Part shown: positions 7,748 through 16,698 of the stretch, piece by piece
Layout: each line of letters begins with the position of its first letter
How positions within the stretch are numbered: the first letter of the stretch is position 1
Assembly (NCBI RefSeq): GCF_002975275.1
Contig: NZ_PCOQ01000005.1
Coordinates: 248,001 to 312,000, forward strand
Origin: Achromobacter sp. MYb9
GTDB lineage: Bacteria; Pseudomonadota; Gammaproteobacteria; Burkholderiales; Burkholderiaceae_B
Length of the DNA: 64,000 nucleotides
Direction: 5' to 3'
Translations under genes and position numbers: made by a program
Notes under the pieces: model-generated
The model's input: the letters and a program-made list of their open reading frames with translations, nothing else
Told to the model about the DNA's origin: nothing
The model's database searches: none

Positions 7748-9727
7748 TCAGACCTGGTGAATGGGGGGTTTAGGGGCGCCGGCGCCGGGCGCGGCGGCAA
7801 AATCCGGACCGGCCAGCGTGGCACGCAGCGCTTCGATTTCGGCGGCCACGTCGGCCAGCGCGGGCGATGGCGGGGTGATGGCGTCGGCGGAGACGGGCGC
7901 GCCGTGTTCGACGGCGACACTCATGGCGTGCAGCATTTCCGCCAACGCGGCCACTTGGGCGGCGCTGGGCGTGGCCTGGCCGGCGGGCAGCGACCAGGCG
8001 GTATCCGAAATGGCGTTCGCCACGCGTTCCAGCGCCACCTCCACGGGCCACCACGCCAGTGCGCGCCGGCTGACCAGACGGGGTTCGGACAGGCCGCGCT
8101 GCAACGCGATGCGCAGGTCCGACAAACGGGCATAGGCGCTGGCGCGCAGGCTGTGGCGGCTGGCGGGCGTTGCCTGGAAGACCGTGTTCAGGTACGCGGC
8201 CAGCGTGTCCATCGCGGCGGACACGGCATGGTCCAGGTTGTGGCGTTCGATGCGGATCCACGGCAGGTAGCCCACCAGCAGCACGATGCCGGCGGCAACA
8301 CCCACGTCAACCAGCCGCGCCAGCGCGATGGCCCAGGTGCCGGGCTGCAGCGCCCCGATCAGCAGCATCAGGATGGGCACGAGGATGGCCGAAAACAACC
8401 CGTAATTGCGGCGGATGGACCAGGGCAGCAACGAGGCCAGCAACGCCACCGTCAGCAAGCTGGCGATGCCGCTGCGGTCCACGGCCAGCACAGTGGCGCT
8501 GATGGCCACCCCCACCACGCTGCCGCCGCAGCTTTGCAGCGCCCGTGCGAAGACCGACCCGAAGTTGGGCTTGAAAATCACCACCACGATCAGCGGCACC
8601 CAATACGACCGCGGCAACGAGGCCGCCAGCGCCACGGCCTCGGCCGCGACCAGGCACAGGCCCAGCCGGATCAGATAGCGCACCGTGGTGGGGCCGGGCC
8701 GGTAGGTGCGGACCAGCACGCGCCAGGGCGTGCGCGGACGGACAGGCGTGAGCGCGCTCAAGGGATCGGTGTCGGGCGGCTTGGCGCCATCCAGCAACGG
8801 CAGCGCCTGCGCCAGCGCGTCCGCCAATTGCGGCATGTCCGCGCGCCGCAACGCGGCGATGTCGTCGCCGGGATCGGGGTCGGCGTCGTTTTCCACGCGG
8901 TCGGCCAGCCGGTTCATGACGCGCGCGCAAGCCGGCGGCAGCACGCGGCCCGCGCGCGCCAGCGATAACGCGGCGTTGGTCAGCGGCGTGCAAGCCTGCA
9001 GTTGCGCCGCCAGCCGGGATAGCCGTGGCGACGGGCCGGCGGCGCGGCCGCGGGCGGCCAGCACGGTGTCGTAGGCCGTGGTCATGGCCGCCTCCATGTC
9101 ACGGCGCGCCGCCATGGTGCGCGAGGTGCCGATGGCGGCGAACATCGCGGCCAGCTTCCGATAGGCCAGCGCGACGGCGGCGCGTTCGGGCGCGATGGGG
9201 TTGACAACCCAGCCCGACAGGGTCAGCGCCAGGCCGAACAGTCCGCCAACGCCCACCAGCACCGACGGCATCCAGGGCGGCAGGGGCGAGGTCAGGCTGG
9301 CGCCCACGATGACATACACCGCGAATTGCAGCGTCGCCACGGCGGCGATGTTATTGAACGTGCCGACCAGGCTGGCGATCAGGACCAGCACGGTCATGGC
9401 GGCCGATGTCAGCAGACCATGTCCGGCCACCAGGTTGCCCAGCAGGTAGCCCAGCGCGCCGCCCAAAACGGTCGACCCGATGGACAACGCCCGGTTGCGG
9501 TAGGGGCCGCCGTTATCGCCGGTGATGGCGGGTAGCGCGCCCAGGGCCACCAGCGCGGCGGCCGCGCTTTGGTCCAACGCCAGCCCCACGGCCGAGGGCA
9601 GGCCAATGGCCAGGGCGGCGCGCAGCGCCACCCAACGGCTGACGGGCGACGGCTCCATATGCGCCAGGCTCATCAGCCATCGCATGTTCGACGTGCGCGC
9701 GCCTCGGCGGTTCAGGGGGCGGGACAC
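7748..9727 (-). CDS. FUSC family protein (full length)
   Basis: A 659-residue protein with the duplicated FUSC layout: hydrophobic helices around residues 35-175, a soluble helical region, a second membrane block around 365-490 (RSYWVPLIVVVIFKPNFGSVFARALQSCGGSVVG) and a soluble C-terminus. This resembles YccS/AaeB-like exporters of aromatic acids. The GTG start has a GAGG 5 bases upstream and lies 19 bp after the YbaK-like gene; two later ATGs are possible. No HlyD partner is adjacent, so the transport role is inferred from the family only. Confidence 0.87.
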   Translation of the reverse strand: MSRPLNRRGARTSNMRWLMSLAHMEPSPVSRWVALRAALAIGLPSAVGLALDQSAAAALVALGALPAITGDNGGPYRNRALSIGSTVLGGALGYLLGNLVAGHGLLTSAAMTVLVLIASLVGTFNNIAAVATLQFAVYVIVGASLTSPLPPWMPSVLVGVGGLFGLALTLSGWVVNPIAPERAAVALAYRKLAAMFAAIGTSRTMAARRDMEAAMTTAYDTVLAARGRAAGPSPRLSRLAAQLQACTPLTNAALSLARAGRVLPPACARVMNRLADRVENDADPDPGDDIAALRRADMPQLADALAQALPLLDGAKPPDTDPLSALTPVRPRTPWRVLVRTYRPGPTTVRYLIRLGLCLVAAEAVALAASLPRSYWVPLIVVVIFKPNFGSVFARALQSCGGSVVGVAISATVLAVDRSGIASLLTVALLASLLPWSIRRNYGLFSAILVPILMLLIGALQPGTWAIALARLVDVGVAAGIVLLVGYLPWIRIERHNLDHAVSAAMDTLAAYLNTVFQATPASRHSLRASAYARLSDLRIALQRGLSEPRLVSRRALAWWPVEVALERVANAISDTAWSLPAGQATPSAAQVAALAEMLHAMSVAVEHGAPVSADAITPPSPALADVAAEIEALRATLAGPDFAAAPGAGAPKPPIHQV

Positions 9728-9746
9728 GGCAGCCTCATGGGGCGGA

Positions 9747-10229
9747 TCAGGCCTTGATCAGGGGGGCGACTTGCGGCGCGGCCAGCCGGAAGTAGTCTTC
9801 CGTGTTCAGCAGGATGGACGCGTCCAGGCGCCCGGCGTTGAACACGATTTCGTCGTGGCGGTCGCGCAGGCTGGGATCCACCAGCAGATGCAGGTCGGGA
9901 TTGAAGGAAAACGGAGGAATGGCGCCGATCTCGCAGCCGGTCAATTCGCGCGCCAGATCCTGCGAGGCCAGCGATGCCTTCTTGCCGCCGGCTGCCCGCG
10001 CAATTGCGTCCAGGTCGGCCTGCTTGTCGGCGGGAAACACGGCCAGCACGTTCCTGCGCTGGTTGGACGAGATCTTCACGCGGCAGACCAGCGCCTTGGC
10101 GCCCTGGCTGACGGCGGTGCCGCGGATGGCGGCGACTTCAACCGAGCGGCCGGCCGCGGGGTGTTCGATCAGGCGGTGGCGGGCCTGGTTCAGGGCAAGC
10201 AGCGCTTGCAGGCGTTCAAAGACTTCCAT
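9747..10229 (-). CDS. YbaK/prolyl-tRNA deacylase-domain protein
   Basis: A 160-residue single-domain protein of the YbaK/ProX superfamily, which hydrolyses mischarged aminoacyl-tRNAs such as Cys- or Ala-tRNA(Pro). Seen features: ALVCRVKISSNQRRNVLAVFPADKQADLDAI with the conserved lysine of the K-x-LAV region, and the GCEIGAIPPFSF loop matching the conserved G-G-I-P-P segment. I start at MEVFERL because the 46 codons before it are Arg/Cys-rich and lack similarity. First gene of the YbaK-FUSC-NRDE unit. Confidence 0.82.
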   Translation of the reverse strand: MEVFERLQALLALNQARHRLIEHPAAGRSVEVAAIRGTAVSQGAKALVCRVKISSNQRRNVLAVFPADKQADLDAIARAAGGKKASLASQDLARELTGCEIGAIPPFSFNPDLHLLVDPSLRDRHDEIVFNAGRLDASILLNTEDYFRLAAPQVAPLIKA

Positions 10230-10308
10230 GTCGGGGTGGCGAAGCTGAGAGAGGCGGCGCCGGGAGTCGACGCGGCACACACCGCATGATACGCCCGCGC
10301 AGAGGCGC

Positions 10309-11037
10309 TCAGATCTCTCCGGTGAAAGCGTACCCCCATCCCCACACGGTGCGAATCGGCAGCGCAATGTTCATGTCTTGCGCCTTGCGCCGCAAGCGGC
10401 TGACAACCACGTCGGTACGGCGGATGGATTCGCGGCCTGCTTGCGGATCGATGCCAGGGGGATCGCTGCGCGGCAAGCGCTTATCGGCGGACGCGGTCAG
10501 TTTCAGCAGGAATTCGCGCTCGGCCAGCGTCAGCGCCAGGCGCGCGCCTTGCGGGCTGACGAGCGTCCAGGCCGCGTCATGGAATTGCCATTTGCCCGCG
10601 GCATCGCCGGACGCAGCCGTGGCGGGCGGGCGCGGCTCCGCGTCGGCGGGCGCGCGGCGGCCGGCCGTGGCGGGTACCCGCCGCACCAGGGCTTGCAACG
10701 CCGCGGCGATTTCCGCCGTGGCCACGTCGGGCTGGAAGCAGGCGTCGGCGCCGCAATGCAGCCCCAGGATGCGGTTTTCCGGAGAGTCGAAGGCAGAGAC
10801 GGCGACGATGCCAGCGGTCGTGTCCATGGCCCGCAGACCTGCGACGGCCATGCAGAGATCGGACAATTCGGCTTCCATCACCAACAGCGGCGTGCGGCGA
10901 GCCTGGAACAGGCGAAACAAGCCGTTGGAGTCTTCGCAACGGCGCGGTGAGAATCCCATGCCCGCCAGCGCGTCGCTGCGGCGAACGCGTTGGTCGGGAT
11001 CAGGCGAGAAGACGATCAGGTCTAGTAGGTCATTCAT
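10309..11037 (-). CDS. OmpR-type regulator with a degenerate (pseudo) receiver domain
   Basis: The 242-residue protein has a CheY-like N-terminal domain, an Ala/Pro linker (residues ~120-150) and an OmpR winged-helix ending in SRLRRKAQDMN and TVWGWGYAFTGEI. The receiver aligns well but lacks its active site: the acidic pair is Ser11-Pro12, the phospho-acceptor Asp is Glu55 (LLVMEAEL) and the switch lysine is Gln in ADACFQPD. It therefore probably works without phosphorylation or is locked by Glu55. No histidine kinase is adjacent. The start opens the receiver; an ATG 12 codons upstream is possible. Targets unknown. Confidence 0.8.
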   Translation of the reverse strand: MNDLLDLIVFSPDPDQRVRRSDALAGMGFSPRRCEDSNGLFRLFQARRTPLLVMEAELSDLCMAVAGLRAMDTTAGIVAVSAFDSPENRILGLHCGADACFQPDVATAEIAAALQALVRRVPATAGRRAPADAEPRPPATAASGDAAGKWQFHDAAWTLVSPQGARLALTLAEREFLLKLTASADKRLPRSDPPGIDPQAGRESIRRTDVVVSRLRRKAQDMNIALPIRTVWGWGYAFTGEI

Positions 11038-11143
11038 GAATCGTAGGGATCTGTGCAGCTTGAGCGCTTGCATGATGCTACGGATACATCGAATTCCTAA
11101 ACCTCGCACAACGCCCGTTTCGTACCCGAATTCTCAGACATGA

Positions 11144-12673
11144 TCAGGGGACCGCTGTTACGCGCTTGCCCAAAGGGTCCGTGGCAGGGGGCGTGGCGGG
11201 TTCATTCCACCAGCCGCCGCCCAGCGCTTGCAGCAGCGCGGCGGTATCCGCGTAGCGCGCCGCATCGGCTTCGGTGCGGGCGACGCGGGTCTGCAACAGC
11301 TGGCGCTGGCTGTCCAGCAGGCTCAGATGGCTGATGCCGCCCGCCTGGTAGCGGCCTTGCGCGATGCGTTCGGCGTCCGCCGCGCGGCGCCAGGCGTCGT
11401 CGTAGGCCTGGTAGGCTTGGGCGTCTGTCTGCACGGCACGCAAGGCGTCCGCGACCTGACGGAAACCGTCCAGCACGGTCTGCCGGTACGCCGCCGCGGC
11501 GGCATCGTAGGCGGCCTCGGCCGACCGTTTGCGGGCGCGGAGTTCACCGCCGCGAAATAACGGTTGCACCAGGCCCAGCCCCAGGTTCCACACGTTCACG
11601 CCGTCGGACAGATCGCCCGCTCGGGTGCGTTGCGAGCCGAAGCTGGCGGTCAGGGTGAACTGGGGGTACTGGTTGGCCGTGGCGACGCCGACATCGGCCG
11701 ACGCCCTGTGCCACAGCGCTTCGGCTGCCAGGATGTCTGGCCGCTGGCGCGTCAGCGCGGAGGGCACGCCGGTGGGAATGCTGGCGGGCAGCGTCAGGTC
11801 CGCCAGTCGCAGCGGCGCGATGTCCAACGCCGCGGGCGGCTGGCCCAGGTAGACGGCCAATTGGTGCGTGACCTGCGCCAGTTGCTTGTCCAGCGGCGGC
11901 AGGGTGGCACGCGTTTGGGCGACCAGCAGTTCCTGGTTGCGCAGGTTGGCCTCGGCGATGCCACCGGCCGCCAGCCGTTGCCGCATGATGTCCTGCTGGC
12001 GCAACTGGGCGTCCAGCAATTCGCGGGTGGCGGCCAGGCGTTCGGACAGGTCGGCCTGGCGGATGGCCGCCGTCACGACGTTCGCAGCCAGCGACATGCG
12101 CGCGGCCTGCAATTCGTGCGCCCGGTAATCCACCTGCGCCGCCATGCCCTCCAGCGCCCGCCGGTTGCCGCCGAACAGGTCCAGCGTGTAGGACACATCG
12201 ATCGACGCGTTGTACAGCGTGAACGGGGGCGGCAGCTCGGAAACCGGTACGCCATACGCGGACGGGTCCACTTTCTGGCGCGCCGCGGACACGTTGGCGT
12301 CCACCGAGGGCAACAGGCGCCCGCCGGTTTCGACGTTCAGGTCCTCGGTGGCCTGTCGCAAGCTGGCGCGCGCCTGTTCCAGCGTCGGGTTGGCGTCCAG
12401 CGCCTGGCGCACCAGTTGGTCCAGCGCCTCGGAGTGGAACAGCCGCCACCATTGCGCCGGGATGTCGGCGCCAGCCTGCAACTGCTGGCCGCCGGCTGCG
12501 GCGCCTGCCTCGGGCTGCGCGGTATAGGCGGCAACGTCGGGCGCGGCCGGAGAGGTGAAGTCGGGCCCGACCGCGCACCCCGATACCAGCGTAAACAGGC
12601 TCAGGGCGGCCATCACCGGGCGGCGGCGGGGTAGCGGACGGGAATCGGAAAGCAATGGGGCTAGGCGGGACAT
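11144..12673 (-). CDS. NodT/OprM-family outer-membrane efflux lipoprotein
   Basis: A 509-residue outer-membrane factor that would form a trimeric TolC-like channel. The N-terminus has a lipobox (LVSGC, cysteine near residue 33) and the family start CAVGPDFTSPAAP. The two repeated efflux-channel halves carry DLFGGNRRALEG and a mirrored GLVQPLFRGGELRARK segment. It is the last gene of a TetR-HlyD-ATPase-permease-channel operon and supplies the outer-membrane exit. The length matches NodT-type channels. Confidence 0.93.
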   Translation of the reverse strand: MSRLAPLLSDSRPLPRRRPVMAALSLFTLVSGCAVGPDFTSPAAPDVAAYTAQPEAGAAAGGQQLQAGADIPAQWWRLFHSEALDQLVRQALDANPTLEQARASLRQATEDLNVETGGRLLPSVDANVSAARQKVDPSAYGVPVSELPPPFTLYNASIDVSYTLDLFGGNRRALEGMAAQVDYRAHELQAARMSLAANVVTAAIRQADLSERLAATRELLDAQLRQQDIMRQRLAAGGIAEANLRNQELLVAQTRATLPPLDKQLAQVTHQLAVYLGQPPAALDIAPLRLADLTLPASIPTGVPSALTRQRPDILAAEALWHRASADVGVATANQYPQFTLTASFGSQRTRAGDLSDGVNVWNLGLGLVQPLFRGGELRARKRSAEAAYDAAAAAYRQTVLDGFRQVADALRAVQTDAQAYQAYDDAWRRAADAERIAQGRYQAGGISHLSLLDSQRQLLQTRVARTEADAARYADTAALLQALGGGWWNEPATPPATDPLGKRVTAVP

Positions 12674-12679
12674 GGCGCG

Positions 12680-13825
12680 TCAATCCAGGGTTCGGCGGTA
12701 GAACTTCACGGCGGCGGTCATGACGACGACGGTGAAGAGCATCAGCGGCCAGATGCTGGGCCACAGGTCCCACCAGCCGTTGCCTTTGAGCAGGATGCCG
12801 CGGATCAGCCGGTTGAAGTGCGTCAGCGGCAGCAGATTGCCCAGGTACTGCGCCCACATGGGCATGCCCTGGAACGGGAACATGAAGCCGGACAGCAGCA
12901 TGTTGGGCAGGAAATAGAACATGGTGAGCTGCATGGCCTGCAACTGGTTCTGCGCCAGCGACGACAGCGTGATGCCCACCGTCAGGTTGGCGGCCACGAA
13001 CAACAGCGCGGCCAGGTAGACGGACAGCAGGCTGCCCAGGATCGGCACATGGAAGACGAAGTGCGCGGCCAGCAGGATGATGGTGGCCTGGATCAGCCCG
13101 ATCGCGATGTAGGGCACGATCTTGCCCGTCATCACCTCGATCGGGCGCACGGGCATCGACAGCAGGTTCTCCATCGTGCCGCGTTCGCGTTCACGGGTCA
13201 TGGCAAGGCCGGTCATCATCACCAGCGTCATCGTCAGAATCACGCCCATCAACCCGGGCACCGTGTTGTATTGCGAGATCTGCTCTTCGTTATAGAGCCG
13301 GTGCACGCGCACGTCGAAGGCCGGCTGTCCGCCCGCCAGCCCCGCCAGCGGCCCGGTCAGGTCTTTTTGCGTCACGGCCTGCGTCAATTGGGTGGCCGCG
13401 CCGATGGCCATGCCGGTGGCCATGGGGTCGGTGGCGTCGGCCTCGATCAGCAGGGCGGGGCGTTCGCCGCGCAACAGCCGGCGCGAAAAATCGGGCGGTA
13501 TCGTCACGACGAACAGCAGGCGGCCCTGGGCCAGCGCCGCGCGCCCGGCTTCCTCGTTGTCCAGCTCTTCCGTGATGTGGAAGTAGTCCGACGACTTCAT
13601 CGCCGCGACGAAGCTGCGCGTGAACGGGCTGTGGTCGGCCGTGATGACGGCCGTGGGCATCTGTTTGGGATCGGTGTTGATGGCGTAACCGAACAAGGCC
13701 AGCTGCATGATAGGCAGCCCCACGATCATGCCGAAGGTGATGCGGTCGCGGCGCAGTTGCAGGAATTCCTTTAGCACCATGCTCCACCACCGCGCCCACG
13801 AAAAGCCTTGCAAATGGCGCATCAT
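12680..13825 (-). CDS. ABC-2 type permease (YbhR/YbhS-like)
   Basis: A 381-residue permease: one N-terminal membrane helix (around residues 30-48), a large periplasmic domain (~55-185) and five C-terminal helices ending in TVVVMTAAVKFYRR. The signature EQISQYNTVPGLMGVILTMTLVMM and RERERGTMENLLSMPVRPIEVM are typical of the YhhJ/YbhR drug-export group. Its start overlaps the end of the ATPase gene by 4 bases. E. coli has two permeases (YbhS and YbhR); here only one is present, so it may act as a homodimer. Confidence 0.92.
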   Translation of the reverse strand: MMRHLQGFSWARWWSMVLKEFLQLRRDRITFGMIVGLPIMQLALFGYAINTDPKQMPTAVITADHSPFTRSFVAAMKSSDYFHITEELDNEEAGRAALAQGRLLFVVTIPPDFSRRLLRGERPALLIEADATDPMATGMAIGAATQLTQAVTQKDLTGPLAGLAGGQPAFDVRVHRLYNEEQISQYNTVPGLMGVILTMTLVMMTGLAMTRERERGTMENLLSMPVRPIEVMTGKIVPYIAIGLIQATIILLAAHFVFHVPILGSLLSVYLAALLFVAANLTVGITLSSLAQNQLQAMQLTMFYFLPNMLLSGFMFPFQGMPMWAQYLGNLLPLTHFNRLIRGILLKGNGWWDLWPSIWPLMLFTVVVMTAAVKFYRRTLD

Positions 13826-14805
13826 GACGGGCTCGCGAAGTTGTCGGTGGACCGGTTCATCAAGTAGATGAAAACGTCTTCCAGGCTGGTGTCGATCCGC
13901 TCCAGCCGCAAGTCCTGGCCATCGATGGCGCTGCGCAGCGTCTGTTCCAGCTGCCCGGCGTCCTGGCCGCTGACATGCAGCGCCGACCCGAACGCCACGG
14001 TCTGGTCCACGCCCGGCGCGCCGCGCAGCCGCTGGCCCAGCGGCACGAGGTTATGGCCATGGATGGCCCAGGTGGTCAGACGCTGTTCGGCGATCACTTC
14101 TTCCGCGGTGCCCTGGGTCAGCAACCTGCCGTACGAGATATAGGCCAGCTTGTGGCAGCGTTCGGCCTCGTCCATGTAGTGCGTGCTGACCAGCACCGAG
14201 ATGCCGCGCGCGGCCAGCTCGTGCAACTGTTCCCAGAAGTCGCGCCGCGCGGTCGGGTCCACGCCGGCCGTCGGCTCGTCCAGCAGCAGCAGGCGCGGCT
14301 CGTGCAGCAGGCAAGCGGCCAACGCCAGCCGCTGCTTCCATCCCCCCGACAGCGATCCCGTCAGTTGGCTGGCGCGGCTGTGCAGCCCCAGGTCTTCCAG
14401 CGCACGGTCCACCGTTTCCTTGCGGCGCGGCATGCCGTACATCCGCGCGACGAAATCCAGGTTTTCGCGGATCGTCAGGTCGTCCCAGTACGAGAACTTC
14501 TGCGTCATGTAGCCCACGTGCCGCTTGATTTCGGCGCTTTCTTGCAGGATGTCGTAGCCCAGGCAAGTGCCGCTGCCCGAATCCGGCGTGAGCAGGCCGC
14601 ACATCAGGCGGATGCTGGTGGTCTTGCCGCTGCCGTTGGGGCCCAGGAAGCCGAAGATCTCGCCTTCACGCACGCGCAGCGACACGTCGTTGACGACGTG
14701 CTTGTCGCCAAAGTGCTTGTTCAGCCCGTGCACGTCGATGACGGCGGCGCGGGCGTCGCGATCGGCGCTGGGGGAATCGGCGGCGGCAGCGGGTGGCGTG
14801 CTCAT
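13822..14805 (-). CDS. ABC transporter ATP-binding protein (YbhF-like, single domain)
   Basis: A 327-residue ATPase with Walker A GPNGSGKT, Q-loop MTQKFSYWDDLTIRENL, signature LSGGWKQRLALA, Walker B LLLLDEP and H-loop STHYMDEAERC. The MTQKFSLY-like Q-loop and the C-terminal DTSLEDVFIYLM are marks of the YbhF/drug-export group. E. coli YbhF has two ATPase domains; this one has one. The ATG overlaps the HlyD stop (ATGA). A much longer in-frame reading upstream covers the HlyD gene antisense-free frame and is rejected. Confidence 0.93.
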   Translation of the reverse strand: MSTPPAAAADSPSADRDARAAVIDVHGLNKHFGDKHVVNDVSLRVREGEIFGFLGPNGSGKTTSIRLMCGLLTPDSGSGTCLGYDILQESAEIKRHVGYMTQKFSYWDDLTIRENLDFVARMYGMPRRKETVDRALEDLGLHSRASQLTGSLSGGWKQRLALAACLLHEPRLLLLDEPTAGVDPTARRDFWEQLHELAARGISVLVSTHYMDEAERCHKLAYISYGRLLTQGTAEEVIAEQRLTTWAIHGHNLVPLGQRLRGAPGVDQTVAFGSALHVSGQDAGQLEQTLRSAIDGQDLRLERIDTSLEDVFIYLMNRSTDNFASPS

Positions 14806-15806
14806 TGCAGCATGGCCTCGACGGGTTGGCCCGGATGCAGCCGCGTGGCGACGTCCTGGGCCGGCCGGGCTTCTATCATGTAGACCAGCTTGCTGCGGCT
14901 TTCGCGGCTGTAGATGACGGGCGGCGTGTACTCGGCCTGGTTCGATACGTAGTCGATGCGCACCGGTATCGGGTCGCCGCAGCCGTCGCAGCGCAGGCTG
15001 GCCTGCTGGCCGGCCTTCAACGACCCCACCACGGTTTCCGGCACGAAGAACCGGACCTTGATATTGCCGGGCGGCAGCAGGCTGACGACGGGGCTGCCCG
15101 CAGGCACCCATTCGCCCACGCGGTACATCGTGTCGAAAACCTGACCGGCCGCCGGGGCGCTCAACTGCTTTTGCGCGAGCGTCCATTCGGCCTGGGCCAG
15201 CGTCGCGCGGGCGGCGTCCACCTGCGCGGCCTGGGCGCGCCGCTGGTCTTCGCGCCCGGGCAGGGCGGCAACGTCCAGCTGCGCGCGCAGTTCGCGCACG
15301 CGGGCCGCGTCCGACTGCGCCTGTTCACGGCTGTCGTCCAACTGCGCCCGCGCGATACCGCCGATGCGGAACTGCGCGTTATCGCGTTGCAACTGCGCCG
15401 CCGACCGGCGGCTGGCGGCTTCGGCCTGCGCCAGCTGGGCGCGGCTGACGTCCACTTCGGGTGGCCGTTTGCCGGTGGCGATGTCTTGCAGCTGCGCCGT
15501 GGCCGCGGCCAACTGTGCGCTGGCCTGGTCGCGGGCGGCGCGTTCGCGCGTGGCATCAAGCGTGAACAACGGCGCATCCGCCGACACTTGCTGCCCGCGT
15601 TTGACCGACAACGCATCTAGCCGGCCGGCCTCGGACGAGGCCACGTACACGTAGTCGCCTTCCACGTAGCCTTGATAGAAGGGCGCGGGGTCCTTGCCGC
15701 ATCCGGCCAGCAGCAGGGTCAATAGCAAGGCCAGCGGCAGGGTTGCCCGGCGGGCCAGGCGCGGCAGGTCTGGCGGCAAACGAAGTGAAGCGGGACGGGT
15801 TCGCAT
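14802..15806 (-). CDS. HlyD-family periplasmic adaptor lipoprotein (YbhG-like)
   Basis: A 334-residue membrane-fusion protein. Residues 1-36 form a signal with lipobox LLAGC. A biotinyl-lipoyl half (GYVEGDYVYVASSEAGRLDALSVKRGQQV) is followed by a long coiled-coil hairpin rich in Ala, Gln and Arg (residues ~75-200), the second lipoyl half (LSAPAAGQVFDTMYRVGEWV) and a beta-barrel domain. An unusual CDGCG is present near residue 273. It links the ABC permease to the outer-membrane channel encoded downstream. Confidence 0.92.
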   Translation of the reverse strand: MRTRPASLRLPPDLPRLARRATLPLALLLTLLLAGCGKDPAPFYQGYVEGDYVYVASSEAGRLDALSVKRGQQVSADAPLFTLDATRERAARDQASAQLAAATAQLQDIATGKRPPEVDVSRAQLAQAEAASRRSAAQLQRDNAQFRIGGIARAQLDDSREQAQSDAARVRELRAQLDVAALPGREDQRRAQAAQVDAARATLAQAEWTLAQKQLSAPAAGQVFDTMYRVGEWVPAGSPVVSLLPPGNIKVRFFVPETVVGSLKAGQQASLRCDGCGDPIPVRIDYVSNQAEYTPPVIYSRESRSKLVYMIEARPAQDVATRLHPGQPVEAMLQ

Positions 15807-15818
15807 GGTCGGCGTCTT

Positions 15819-16535
15819 TCAGGCAGAGGCGGAAGGCGGGGAGGGCGGCAAGAACAATCCGCCGGTCAGCATGGCGATGGCGTGCGCGGCGATCGCCTCG
15901 GTATCGATGGCCTGCGCTTGCGCGTCGCCTTGCCAGATGCGGCGCCACAGGCTGGAGGTTGCCAGCGGCAGCAACGTCAGCCCCAGGATGGACAGGAATA
16001 CCAGGCGAGGCTCGACGCCCGGCGTGATGGCGCCCAGGCGCTGGGCCTGGCCGATCAGCCCGGCAAAGGCCTGCAAGCGCCCGGACGGCAAATGCGGCAG
16101 CACGCGTTCGCGAAGCTGGCCGCCTTCGTTGACGACTTCATGCATCCACAAGGCCGGCAGCCAGGGCCGCTCAGTGGCGCTTTGCACGATCCGGTTCACG
16201 ATTTCCACCAGATAGCCGCGCGCGGCGGCCGCCGGGTCCTGATTGGCGTCCGGGTCCCCGGCCAACGGCACCGGCGCCCAGACGTAGCCGATGACCGGCA
16301 AAACCCGCTCTTGCACGACGGCGTCGATCAGCTGGTCGCGGCTTTTGAAGTAGTAGTGCACCATCGCCGGCGTCACGGCGGCACGCTGCGCGATGTGGGC
16401 GATGGTGGTGGCGGCCACGCCCTGCGACGCGAACAGGCCCGTGGCAATGTCCAGGAGCTGGGCGCGCATGGCGGCGTTGTCGGGGCGCGCGGGGCGGCCT
16501 GGGCGGCGCGGGGCGGGAAGCGGGGAAGGGCACAT
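15819..16535 (-). CDS. TetR family regulator (CecR-like)
   Basis: A 238-residue TetR repressor with its helix-turn-helix at roughly residues 40-70 (TTIAHIAQRAAVTPAMVHYYFKSRDQLI). The large C-terminal domain would bind the inducing drug. It heads the efflux operon, as CecR/YbiH does for ybhGFSR, so self-repression is likely. A perfect 20-bp AT palindrome begins 10 bp upstream of the ATG. No Shine-Dalgarno is visible; an internal ATG at MRAQLLD would remove a Pro/Arg-rich tail of 22 residues. Confidence 0.9.
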   Translation of the reverse strand: MCPSPLPAPRRPGRPARPDNAAMRAQLLDIATGLFASQGVAATTIAHIAQRAAVTPAMVHYYFKSRDQLIDAVVQERVLPVIGYVWAPVPLAGDPDANQDPAAAARGYLVEIVNRIVQSATERPWLPALWMHEVVNEGGQLRERVLPHLPSGRLQAFAGLIGQAQRLGAITPGVEPRLVFLSILGLTLLPLATSSLWRRIWQGDAQAQAIDTEAIAAHAIAMLTGGLFLPPSPPSASA

Positions 16536-16545
16536 GGCGCATAGT

Positions 16546-16565
16546 TTAATTAAATATTTAATTAA
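16546..16565. promoter_or_regulatory. Perfect 20-bp AT palindrome, TetR operator candidate
   Basis: TTAATTAAAT followed by its exact reverse complement ATTTAATTAA. The 8-mer TTAATTAA recurs at 16562-16569. It is entirely A/T in a GC-rich region and lies just before the tetR start, where a repressor would block the promoter. Confidence 0.65.
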
Positions 16566-16698
16566 TTAAAAGACGGCGCATTGGCAGGGTTTCCGGGCAG
16601 GGCGGCGGACAAGGGTGGTGTAATGGTCCGGTTCCCCAACTTGCCACCCGGGTTTTGCCCGCAAGGCCCGGGCGGCTTCCTGTAGGAGGCTGGACTTC

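Noticed and set aside
7181-8968. A 595-codon plus-strand open frame opposite the NRDE and FUSC genes.
   Set aside because: Low-complexity Arg/Gly/Gln/His sequence without motifs; it mirrors the third-position GC of the real minus-strand genes.
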